The position numbers were made by a program, and so were the translations under genes. Positions 8,030 through 15,042 of a stretch of 64,000 nt of DNA are shown here, one piece after another (position 1 is the stretch's first letter; every line of letters begins with the position of its first letter). The stretch is from Nocardia vulneris (lineage in GTDB: Bacteria; Actinomycetota; Actinomycetes; Mycobacteriales; Mycobacteriaceae): assembly GCF_001613425.1 (NCBI RefSeq), contig NZ_BDCI01000023.1, positions 248,001 through 312,000 on the forward strand, read 5' to 3'. A model generated the notes under the pieces. It was given only the letters and a program-made list of their open reading frames with translations, was not told where the DNA came from and did not search any database.

Positions 8030-8188
8030 ATGGTTGGCAACATCGTGATCTTTGTGGTGATCGTCGGAGTCCTGCTCGTGGTCTGTGGGTTGATTCTGCG
8101 ATCAGTCCGCGCAGGGTCGGTCCAGATCGATGTGGTGCCGCGCCATCCCCCGGAGGAACCCGCCGCCACCGACGACGAACACCGCTGA
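8030..8188 (+). CDS. 52-residue single-pass membrane protein
   Basis: The frame opens at ATG 8030, with an in-frame GTG at 8024, and has tcggaggg 7 bases upstream. The predicted protein begins MVGNIVIFVVIVGVLLVV, a strong transmembrane segment ending in 'LILRSVRAG', followed by a polar tail rich in Pro, Glu and Asp ('HPPEEPAATDDEH'). The TGA is the first TGA of the tandem array, so the gene abuts the repeats. No family recognised; similar tiny actinobacterial membrane proteins are often annotated only as hypothetical. Confidence 0.6.
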   Translation: MVGNIVIFVVIVGVLLVVCGLILRSVRAGSVQIDVVPRHPPEEPAATDDEHR

Positions 8189-9530
8189 AATCGCCGACGC
8201 CCGAAAGGGATACCTGCGCCTCGCCCGAGACCCCACCGGGACGCAGGCGTCAACCTGGCTCGAGTGACGACGAGCGCCTCGGAAATCGCAGGCGCACGAA
8301 GGCGCACCGGCGCCCGCCCGTGGTCCCACCGGTTACTGTGCGATGGCCCTGATGGCCCCGATGGTGAGCATCGCTGAAGTCGCCGACGTCCGAAAGGGAT
8401 ACCTGCGCCCCGTCCGAGGCTCCACCGGGACGCAGGCGTCAACCCGGCTCGAGTGACGACGGGCGCCGCGGAAATTGCGGACGCCAGTAGGGACCTGGCG
8501 CCCGCTCGTGGCCCCACCGGCCACCCGTGTGACAGCCTGGCCCTGATGGTCCCGATGGTGGGCATCGCTGAAATCGCCGACGTCCGAAAGGGATACCTGC
8601 GTCCCGCCCGAGGGCTCCAGGACGCATGCGTCAACCCGGTTCGAGTGACGACGAGCGCTGCGGAAACTGTAGACGCCAGTGGGGACCTGGCGCCCGCTCG
8701 TGGCCCTGCCGGCCACCCGTGTGACAGCCTGGCCCTGATGGCCCTGATGGCCCTGATGGCCCTGATAGCCCCGATGGTGAGCATCGCTGAAATCGCCGAC
8801 GTCCGAAAGGGATACCTGCGCCCCGCCCGAGGCTCCGCCGGGACGCAGGCGGCAACCCGGCTCGAGTGACGACGAGCGCCGCGGAAATTGCGGACGCCAG
8901 TAGGGACCTGGCGCCCGCTCGCGGCCCTACCGGCCACCCGTGCGACAGCCCTGATGGCGCGATGGCCCCGATGGTGAGCATCGCTGAAATCGCCGACGCG
9001 CGAAAGGGATTACTTGCGCCCGAGACCCCACCGGGACGCAGGCGACAGCCCGGCTCGAGTGACGACGAGCGCCGCGGAAACTGTAGACGCCAGTAGGGAC
9101 CTGGAGCCCGCCCGCGGCTCTACCGGCCACCCGTGTGACACGCCTGGCCCCGATGGCCCCGATGGTGGAATTGCTGAAATCGCCGACGCTCGAAAGGGGA
9201 TACCTGCGCCCGGCCCGAGGCTCCGCCGGGACGCAGGCGGCAACCCGGCTCGAGTGGCGACGAGCGCCGCGGAAACTGCGGACGCCAGTAGGGACCCGGC
9301 GCCCGTCCGTGGCTCTACCGGCCACCCGTGCGACAGCCTGGCCCTGATGGCCCTGATGGCCCTGATGGCCCCGATGGCCCCGATGGCCCCGATGGCCACG
9401 ATGGTGAGCATCGCTGAAATCGCAGACGCCCGAAGGCGCACCGGCGCCCGCTCGTGCCCTACCGGCCACCCGTGCGACAGCCCGGCCCTGATGGCCCCGG
9501 TGGGGGTATCGCTGAGGGCGCGGTCGGCAG
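8183..9530. repeat. Tandem array of eight ~190-240 bp units with nested 9-bp repeats
   Basis: The marker cgctgaaatcgccgac (or a variant) recurs at about 8183, 8370, 8565, 8784, 8981, 9170, 9411 and 9508. Each unit then carries cgaaagggatacctgcgcc, a cctgcg...cgcagg pair, cggctcgagtgacgacgagc, a gtggccctaccggccac hairpin, and a run of ctgatggcc/ccgatggcc 9-mers whose number varies from 2 to about 8. All three frames of the plus strand meet a stop in most units. Long minus-strand frames exist but have Arg/Ser-rich composition and no supported start. Confidence 0.9.
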
Positions 9531-9760
9531 GAAACGGGGACCGATGATCCGGTCGACGCCTGGCTGGCGCACGCGTGGCTGCTGAACTCGGAGGAGCGCG
9601 TCTGGCGTGCGGAGTCGGTAGCGGCTGCCGGAAATCTGATGGTGCCAACAGTGTTCGCGGTTTGTGGTGGGTCGCGCGGTCGGTGGCGACTGCGAATGGT
9701 TCGCAGCGAGACGGTGAGGAGGCCCGCATCGGGTGCGGGACATCGAGCTGCGCATATTCC
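9531..9760. other. Gap between the tandem array and the ArsR promoter
   Basis: No gene is supported. A frame here encodes only a short unlike-anything peptide. The region ends in an A/T-rich promoter. Confidence 0.35.
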
Positions 9761-9790
9761 TTGACAGTTATATAACTGAAGTGGACTATG
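9761..9790 (+). promoter_or_regulatory. Promoter with embedded 14-bp perfect palindrome for ArsR
   Basis: TTGACA (9761-9766) and GACTAT (9784-9789) are 17 bases apart, a good sigma-A-type promoter. cagttatataactg (9765-9778) is a perfect palindrome overlapping the -35 and spacer. GTG 9796 follows the -10 by 6 bases, so the mRNA is probably leaderless. This layout fits autorepression by the ArsR protein. Confidence 0.65.
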
Positions 9791-9795
9791 AAGGG

Positions 9796-10113
9796 GTGAC
9801 TGCGGCGACTGTCTTTCAAGTGCTGGCTGAACCTCATCGGTTGGCGATCTTGGAGGTGTTGCGGGCGGGGGAGTCGCCGGTGGGGGCGTTGGTGGCGGAG
9901 TTGGGGCTCAGTCAGCCGGCGGTGTCCAAACATCTGCGGGTGCTGAAGGAGGCGGGGCTGGTGCAGGTGCGGGTCGACGCGCAGCGCCGGCTGTACCGGA
10001 TCAGGCCGGAACCGCTTGTGGAACTGGACGATTGGCTGGCCCCGTATCGCCAGATGTGGAACACCCATCTGGATCTACTCGAAGAGCATCTCGATCGGAG
10101 GAGACGATCATGA
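9796..10113 (+). CDS. ArsR-family winged-helix repressor
   Basis: 105 residues. 'VLAEPHRLAILEVLRAGESP' and 'ELGLSQPAVSKHLRVLKEAG' are the ArsR/SmtB helix-turn-helix, followed by the wing 'VRVDAQRRLYRI'. No Cys-based metal site (such as CxC before the recognition helix) is present. It belongs to the subgroup that is paired with SRPBCC proteins. GTG 9796 was chosen because it follows the promoter -10 at leaderless spacing; an upstream in-frame ATG at 9733 would place the promoter inside the gene. It overlaps the next gene by 4 bases (ATGA). Confidence 0.88.
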   Translation: MTAATVFQVLAEPHRLAILEVLRAGESPVGALVAELGLSQPAVSKHLRVLKEAGLVQVRVDAQRRLYRIRPEPLVELDDWLAPYRQMWNTHLDLLEEHLDRRRRS

Positions 10114-10601
10114 CCGAGGCCCAGTTGCGGACCGACGGTGAACGCCCCGCGGTGCGGTTGGAGCGGGAGCTGGTCGATCCGCCACCGGTGGTGTGGCAGG
10201 CGCTGACCGACCGGGAACAGTTGCGCGCGTGGTTTCCGTGCGACGTGCAGGTGACCGGCGGGGTGTGGCGGGTCGGCGCGACGATCGGTTTCGATTTCGG
10301 TGACGGGAGCGGACTGCTGCTCGACGGCGAGGTGCTCGCGGTCGACGAGCCGAAGCTCTTGGCGTTCAGCTGGGGCGACGAGCGGCTGCGTTTCGAGTTG
10401 GCACCGCACGGTAGCGGCACGCACCTGGTGCTCGTCAACGAACTGGCGCCGGACGCCGCGGCCCGCAATGCCGCGGGTTGGGACGCCTGCCTCGACCAGC
10501 TCGCGGGGCTGGAGCCCGGCGACTGGAAACCGCGTTTCGAGGCCTACTCCGCCGTTTTCGAGCCGCTGATCGGCCCGCAGTCCGGCCCGCCGACCGCCTG
10601 A
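10110..10601 (+). CDS. SRPBCC (AHSA1-like) domain protein
   Basis: 163 residues. 'RLERELVDPPPVVWQALTD' followed by 'LRAWFPC' and later 'FSWGDERLRFEL' and 'WDACLDQLAG' identify an AHSA1/START-like fold (activator of Hsp90 ATPase homologue 1-like). These hydrophobic-pocket proteins are nearly always encoded with an ArsR repressor as here, with translational coupling through the ATGA overlap and a GGAGGAG Shine-Dalgarno inside the upstream gene. Ligand unknown. Confidence 0.88.
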   Translation: MTEAQLRTDGERPAVRLERELVDPPPVVWQALTDREQLRAWFPCDVQVTGGVWRVGATIGFDFGDGSGLLLDGEVLAVDEPKLLAFSWGDERLRFELAPHGSGTHLVLVNELAPDAAARNAAGWDACLDQLAGLEPGDWKPRFEAYSAVFEPLIGPQSGPPTA

Positions 10602-10737
10602 CCTGCTGCCCCGTTCGCCGTGGGCCCGAAGGCCGGTGGCGGGACAACTCGGGACTGTCCGGCACCGGAGTGATCTTCCTAACCTGGGCGAACACGGCGA
10701 CGCGCATTGCGCCGCCGCTGTTGGGAAGAAGGTATCG

Positions 10738-10974
10738 GTGCACCGAATAGTGACGAATTGCCTTGTGGCGGGCGCGATTGCGCTCGCCGCGCTGGCCGGG
10801 ACCGGCTCCGCGACAGCCGCGCCGGGCCTGCCGCTCGAACCCGCTACTAGCGCAGTACCCGAGGCGCAGCCGATCGATGGCGCCGGCTCGGGCTCCGCCT
10901 CCGGTTCGGCGAAGTACCTGTCCAGTCTCTCCGCACGCATCTCCTGCGATATCGGCCCGCCGAACTGCCCCTGA
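10738..10974 (+). CDS. Small secreted peptide-like protein
   Basis: 78 residues from GTG 10738, which is preceded by gaagaagg. The N-terminus HRIVTNCLVAGAIALAALAG leads to a likely signal peptidase site after Ala-Thr-Ala-Ala. The mature part is only ~50 residues, Ser/Gly/Pro-rich, with two Cys near the C-terminus ('ISCDIGPPNCP'). The Cys pair and size recall small exported proteins of unknown role. No family assigned. Confidence 0.55.
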   Translation: MHRIVTNCLVAGAIALAALAGTGSATAAPGLPLEPATSAVPEAQPIDGAGSGSASGSAKYLSSLSARISCDIGPPNCP

Positions 10975-11072
10975 GTCCCGGCGAGCGGGGCGCGCGGTGA
11001 CGTAACGCGCACCGCATGCCCCGCTCGCGGCCCGGCCGCGGGGTGCGCCGGCTCCCGTAGGCTGGGCCGGTC

Positions 11073-11738
11073 ATGGTGCCTCTCCTACTCGCGCTCGCCG
11101 GATTCGCGCTGCTGGATTCGCTCGACGTGCTGCTGGTGGGGTTGACCACGGCGGTGGTGGCCGACAGCCGGTTGGGCCGCCGGTCTCCGGTACCGGGCGG
11201 ATTGAGTTTCATCGCAGGGGTTTTCGCGGTTACCACCGCGTTCGGTATCTGCACGGTGCTCGGCCTCACTTTCCTGACCGAGCTGGTGTCGTTCGAACTC
11301 ACACCGGCGGTGCGATATTGGGGCGAGCTGGTGCTGGGTGTGGTGCTCATCGCGCTCAGCCGGGTACCGGTGACCACGCGCAACGAGCCGCCCGCCTGGG
11401 CCTCGGCATTGCGTCGAAGACCGTGGTTGTTCGGGTTCGTGGGGATGGCGATCGGTCTGGCGCAGGCGCCGACCGCGGTCCCGTATCTGGCCGGTCTGGC
11501 CATGATCTCGGCGCGGCACCCATCGATCTGGCCGCTGCTCGTGGTCGCCTACTGCGCGCTCGCGCTGTTGCCGCCCCTGCTGGTGCTCTCGCTGTCGCTG
11601 CGCCGGACGCCCCGGGCCAGACGCGTCTACCGCGCCATCGTCCGCGTCTTGACCCGTCACGTGCCGCGCGTGCTGCGCATTCTTTTCGTGGTCTTCGGCA
11701 TAGTTCTCGTGGTCGATGCGCTCGTGCACCTGTGGTGA
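11073..11738 (+). CDS. GAP family (Sap-like) integral membrane protein
   Basis: 221 residues with about six transmembrane segments. 'LALAGFALLDSLDVLLVGLT' at the N-terminus and 'GMAIGLAQAPTAVPYLAGL' in the middle match the GAP/Sap family, whose founding members address glycopeptidolipids or sulfolipid-1 to the mycobacterial surface. The family resembles LysE-type exporters. ATG at 11073. Whether this copy handles a glycolipid is unknown. It is a single gene with no obvious lipid cluster beside it. Confidence 0.8.
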   Translation: MVPLLLALAGFALLDSLDVLLVGLTTAVVADSRLGRRSPVPGGLSFIAGVFAVTTAFGICTVLGLTFLTELVSFELTPAVRYWGELVLGVVLIALSRVPVTTRNEPPAWASALRRRPWLFGFVGMAIGLAQAPTAVPYLAGLAMISARHPSIWPLLVVAYCALALLPPLLVLSLSLRRTPRARRVYRAIVRVLTRHVPRVLRILFVVFGIVLVVDALVHLW

Positions 11739-11808
11739 ACGTGCTCACACGCCGGGAGCGATCTCGGAAATTCTGTTACGCGGGCAACCTAGGTGGAATG
11801 CTGGGGGC

Positions 11809-11976
11809 ATGGCTGAGCGCTGGTACTACTGCTTGAAGCACAAGCGGGCCGAGAAGGGCCGGCAGTGCTGGTTCCAGGATCGGATGGGTCCGTATCCGGA
11901 TCAGGCGACCGCGGAACGGGCCCTGGAGATCGTCAAGGCACGCAACGCGCAGGCCGACGCGCGCGACGGCGACTGA
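11809..11976 (+). CDS. 55-residue conserved actinobacterial protein (SPOR-like annotation)
   Basis: The protein starts AERWYYCLKHKRAEKGRQCW and continues 'DRMGPYPDQATAERAL', a highly charged, compact domain conserved, from memory, across Corynebacteriales and sometimes annotated as SPOR-domain. The 'GPYPDQATAERALE' part looks like half of a SPOR-type beta-alpha unit. Two Cys are present. ATG at 11809 follows ctgggggc. It lies between the GAP gene and the glycosyltransferase. Function unknown. Confidence 0.7.
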   Translation: MAERWYYCLKHKRAEKGRQCWFQDRMGPYPDQATAERALEIVKARNAQADARDGD

Positions 11977-12232
11977 CCTGACGGTGCCCTAGTCCGGTGT
12001 GCGGCAAGTGATCCCGCGCGCACCGTCGATTCGCGGGTTCGGGGCGGAACGGAAAACGCCCGGTAAATGTGATCTCGAGACCTGGCGGTACGGGCGCGAA
12101 GTCCTGGCGTCCAGGTATATCCACTCAGGTCCGCTTCAGCACGATCAAGTACGGTTTTCTCGAATCAGACGAGTGCTCGGTGGTCCTGACGTGGGCTGCG
12201 AGCCGGACCAGGATCAGCAGGGAGGGCGACCC

Positions 12233-12952
12233 TTGAGGGTTACCGTTGTTGTGCCGACCTACAACGAGCGGGAAAATCTGCCGGTGGCGGTGGCGCGGCT
12301 GACCGCGCTGCCGGTGCCCGACCTGCACGTGCTCGTGGTCGACGACAATTCACCGGACGGCACCGGTGAGGTCGCCGACAAGCTGGCCGCCGAACTGCCG
12401 AACGTGGTGGGCGTGCTGCACCGGACCGAGAAGGACGGCCTCGGCCGGGCCTACATCGCCGGGATCACCCGCGCGCTGGACGAGGGCGCGGACGTGGTCA
12501 TCCAGATGGACGCCGACCTGTCGCATCCGGCCGAGGTGATTCCGGCCATGCTGGAGAAGCTGTCCAGCACCGACGCGGGCGTCGTGCTCGGGTCGCGCTA
12601 CGTGCCCGGCGGGTCGACCGCCGAGGAGTGGAAGTGGTACCGCAAAGCGCTGTCGGCGTGGGCCAACTTCTATGTGAACCTGATCCTGCGGCTGCACGTG
12701 AAGGACGCCACCGCCGGCTTCAAGGCGTGGAAGGCGGATACGCTGCGCGCCATCGAGGTCGGCTCGATCCGCAGCAACGGGTACTCCTTCCAGGTCGAGA
12801 TGAACTACCGGACGGTCAAGCAGGGCATCGAGATTGCCGAGGTGCCGATCCGTTTCGAGGAGCGCACCCTCGGTGCGTCCAAGATGAGCCTGAAGGTGCA
12901 GCTGGAGTCGGCGTTGATGCCGTGGAAGCTGCTCTTCGGTCGCTCGGTCTGA
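12233..12952 (+). CDS. ppm1: Polyprenol monophosphomannose synthase (DPM1-like GT2)
   Basis: 239 residues; transfers mannose from GDP-mannose to polyprenyl phosphate, supplying the donor for lipoarabinomannan and mannoprotein synthesis. 'VVVPTYNERENLP' and 'VVDDNSPDGT' form the nucleotide site, and 'QMDADLSHP' carries the DXD metal motif (residues ~90). There is no C-terminal transmembrane domain, and no fused Lnt (apolipoprotein acyltransferase) as in M. tuberculosis Ppm1. Start TTG 12233 is preferred: GGAGGG precedes it and the GT2 fold begins at once ('RVTVVVPTYN'). A longer frame to 11999 has no similarity. Confidence 0.88.
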   Translation: MRVTVVVPTYNERENLPVAVARLTALPVPDLHVLVVDDNSPDGTGEVADKLAAELPNVVGVLHRTEKDGLGRAYIAGITRALDEGADVVIQMDADLSHPAEVIPAMLEKLSSTDAGVVLGSRYVPGGSTAEEWKWYRKALSAWANFYVNLILRLHVKDATAGFKAWKADTLRAIEVGSIRSNGYSFQVEMNYRTVKQGIEIAEVPIRFEERTLGASKMSLKVQLESALMPWKLLFGRSV

Positions 12953-12967
12953 GTCGCGAATACCGAG

Positions 12968-13000
12968 CAGGGCCCCGCATCCGGTGGATGCGGGGCCCTG
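12968..13000. terminator. Bidirectional terminator hairpin
   Basis: Perfect 15-bp arms cagggccccgcatcc / ggatgcggggccctg with a 3-base loop, between the convergent glycosyltransferase and DUF6069 genes. Confidence 0.88.
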
Positions 13001-13016
13001 CGTCGTTCGCGGGCGG

Positions 13017-13454
13017 TCAGCGCTGTGCCAGACCTTGGCGCATCGCCTCCAGGCCGAGCACGACGACCGGGGCGAGCACGACGTGCATGACCGAGAGCGC
13101 GATGGTGGTGACGGTGTCGAACGTGGCGGCGACGGTGAGGCCGATGGTCGCGATGGCGAGCACGCCGCCGACCACCTGGGCCACCCGCAGCACCCCGGTC
13201 CAGAAGTAGGACACCAGCGCGGCCAGCGTCAGGCCGAGGAACAGCGGCACCGCGGACGAGGTGATCACCGTGCCGATGCCGACGTGCGTGGTGACGCCCT
13301 TCTCGACCACGTCGAAGGAGCCGCCCGCCGCGAGGCCGAGCAGCCACACGCCGAGGTTGACCACGACCGCGACCGCGACGCTGCCGAGGATCGCGATGGG
13401 GCGGGTGACGGCCGGGATACGCAGGGCCGCTGTGGTGGATTGCGCGATGGTCAT
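13017..13454 (-). CDS. DUF6069-type four-helix membrane protein
   Basis: 145 residues with four predicted transmembrane helices ('ILGSVAVAVVVNLGVWLLGLA', 'VITSSAVPLFLGLTLAALVS', 'VVGGVLAIATIGLTVAATFD', 'VVLAPVVVLGLEAMR', the last with a conserved His before it in 'VMHVVLAP'). This fits the DUF6069 family of small actinobacterial membrane proteins. Start ATG 13454 has GAGGAG upstream. Function unknown. Confidence 0.72.
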   Translation of the reverse strand: MTIAQSTTAALRIPAVTRPIAILGSVAVAVVVNLGVWLLGLAAGGSFDVVEKGVTTHVGIGTVITSSAVPLFLGLTLAALVSYFWTGVLRVAQVVGGVLAIATIGLTVAATFDTVTTIALSVMHVVLAPVVVLGLEAMRQGLAQR

Positions 13455-13605
13455 GATGTTCTCCTCATCCGAAGCTGTGCTCTGGTGCTGAGAACAATGG
13501 TGAAACCTCAATAATTGTTCAGGTCAAATCGATCGGTGGTGGGCTGGATCACACCCCGGCCCGCTCCGTAGCGGAATGTGTTGCGGCTCCCTGATGTTCG
13601 CGCGC

Positions 13606-15042
13606 TCAGTCCGGCTGCGGCCAGTCCAGCAGCAGGTCCACGTAGCGCTGACGGACCGCGGCCACCTCGGCGTCCAGATTCGCGGGGTCCCAGCCGCTGA
13701 CATCGATCGGGTCGAGAATCGCGACATCCACGATGCCCGGGCGCGCGACCATCGCGTTGCGCCGGCAGATCTCGCCCGCGTTGCGAATGACGATCGGGAT
13801 GACCGGCACCCCCGCCTGCATCGCGATATGGAACGCGCCCTTCTTGAACGGGCCGACCTCCGGTGTGTAGGAACGGGTTCCCTCGGGCGCGACGGCGATC
13901 GACAGTCCGCTGCGCAACGTCTCGACGACGGGTGCGAGGGCGGCCTTGGCCGCACTGGTGCTCGAGCGATCGATGAACGTCACGCCGACGAAGCGCATCA
14001 GCGGTCCGAAGATCGGGTTGCGGGTCAGCTCCTTCTTGCCGATGCCGGTGACGCCACCGCCGAGCACCTCGGGGACGATGATGATGTCGAACTGGCTCTG
14101 ATGGTTGAACAGGAACACCGCCGGCCGCGGCGAGCGGGCGTGTTCCGCGCCGAGCACGCGCAGCTGAACACCGGTGATGCTCAAGGTGTTACCGGCCGCG
14201 TGCGCCATCAGCGCGTCGGCCATCTGCTGCCGGTCCTTGGTGGCCGATTTCGCCGCGACACCGTAGAACGCGCCGCCCAGCAGTCCGGCGAAACCGGCGG
14301 TGGTGCGGAGGTAGTCGGCGGGCTGCGCGGCGTGCCTGGCCGCGAAGTGCAATACGGGCCACTGCTTTTCCGAGGCCGCCGCAGTGAGTTGCGGGTCGGG
14401 GTTCACCGCCACCGGATGCCCGACCAGTGCCAACAGCGGCAGGTCCGCGTCACTGTCCGCGTAACCGTAGCTGTGTTCGAGATCCAGGTCGTGGTCCGCG
14501 GCGAACTCGCGCACCGCGGCGGCTTTACCGTTGCGCCACAGCGTTTTCCCATCCGCGTAGCCGGTGAGCCTGCCGTCCTGCACCGCCATCGGCGTGCACA
14601 GCACATGTTCGATACCGAGCGCCGCCGCCGCGGGCGCCACCTGGAAGCGGGTCAGCGAGCTGGCCAGCACCACGGTGTGCCCTGCGGCTTGATGGGTGCG
14701 AATCAGTTGCCACGCTTCGGGATACAGGTACTCGTACATGGTCTCGCGGAACAGTCGCACACCCAGCTCGTCCAGGTCGTTCTCGAGCTTGCCCGCCGAC
14801 ACTTCGGCGAGCTGGTGCAGCCACCGGCCGTACGCGCCGTCGGTGGTGCCGCCGCGAATGCCGCGCAGCAGGACGCCGGCGATATCGCGCCCGCGGAACA
14901 ACCGCCGCAACGGCCCCGGCACCGGCGGATCGGCGACGACGGTGCCGCCGAAGTCGAAGATCGCGGCGATCCGCGCACCCTGCGGCCCGGACCGGATCGC
15001 GGCGAGTTCGGCGTCCAGATCCCCGGAAGCGGTGGGGTTCAC
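13606..15042 (-). CDS. plsC: HAD-like / 1-acylglycerol-3-phosphate acyltransferase fusion (PlsC type)
   Basis: 478 residues. Residues ~25-240 are a HAD-IB-like domain (motif II 'VVLASS', motif IV 'GYADSDADLPLL'), and residues ~270-470 are a PlsC acyltransferase with the catalytic H(X)4D motif 'NHQSQFD' and 'PEGTRS'. It acylates lysophosphatidic acid to phosphatidic acid and matches Rv2483c in layout. Oddity: HAD motif I reads DFGGT instead of DFDGT, so the second catalytic Asp (residue 32, codon at 14947-14949) is Gly, and phosphatase activity is probably lost. Start GTG 15042 overlaps the plsB stop as GTGA, so the two are translationally coupled. Confidence 0.88.
   Translation of the reverse strand: MNPTASGDLDAELAAIRSGPQGARIAAIFDFGGTVVADPPVPGPLRRLFRGRDIAGVLLRGIRGGTTDGAYGRWLHQLAEVSAGKLENDLDELGVRLFRETMYEYLYPEAWQLIRTHQAAGHTVVLASSLTRFQVAPAAAALGIEHVLCTPMAVQDGRLTGYADGKTLWRNGKAAAVREFAADHDLDLEHSYGYADSDADLPLLALVGHPVAVNPDPQLTAAASEKQWPVLHFAARHAAQPADYLRTTAGFAGLLGGAFYGVAAKSATKDRQQMADALMAHAAGNTLSITGVQLRVLGAEHARSPRPAVFLFNHQSQFDIIIVPEVLGGGVTGIGKKELTRNPIFGPLMRFVGVTFIDRSSTSAAKAALAPVVETLRSGLSIAVAPEGTRSYTPEVGPFKKGAFHIAMQAGVPVIPIVIRNAGEICRRNAMVARPGIVDVAILDPIDVSGWDPANLDAEVAAVRQRYVDLLLDWPQPD

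Noticed and set aside
7987..8937. Long minus-strand frames in the tandem array
   Set aside because: Composition is Arg/Ser-rich and unlike other genes here, the frames are antisense to a plausible small gene, and no start is supported; they arise from the repeats.
8183..9530. CRISPR array
   Set aside because: Units are ~190-240 bp with sequence conserved throughout, so there are no unique spacers between short repeats.
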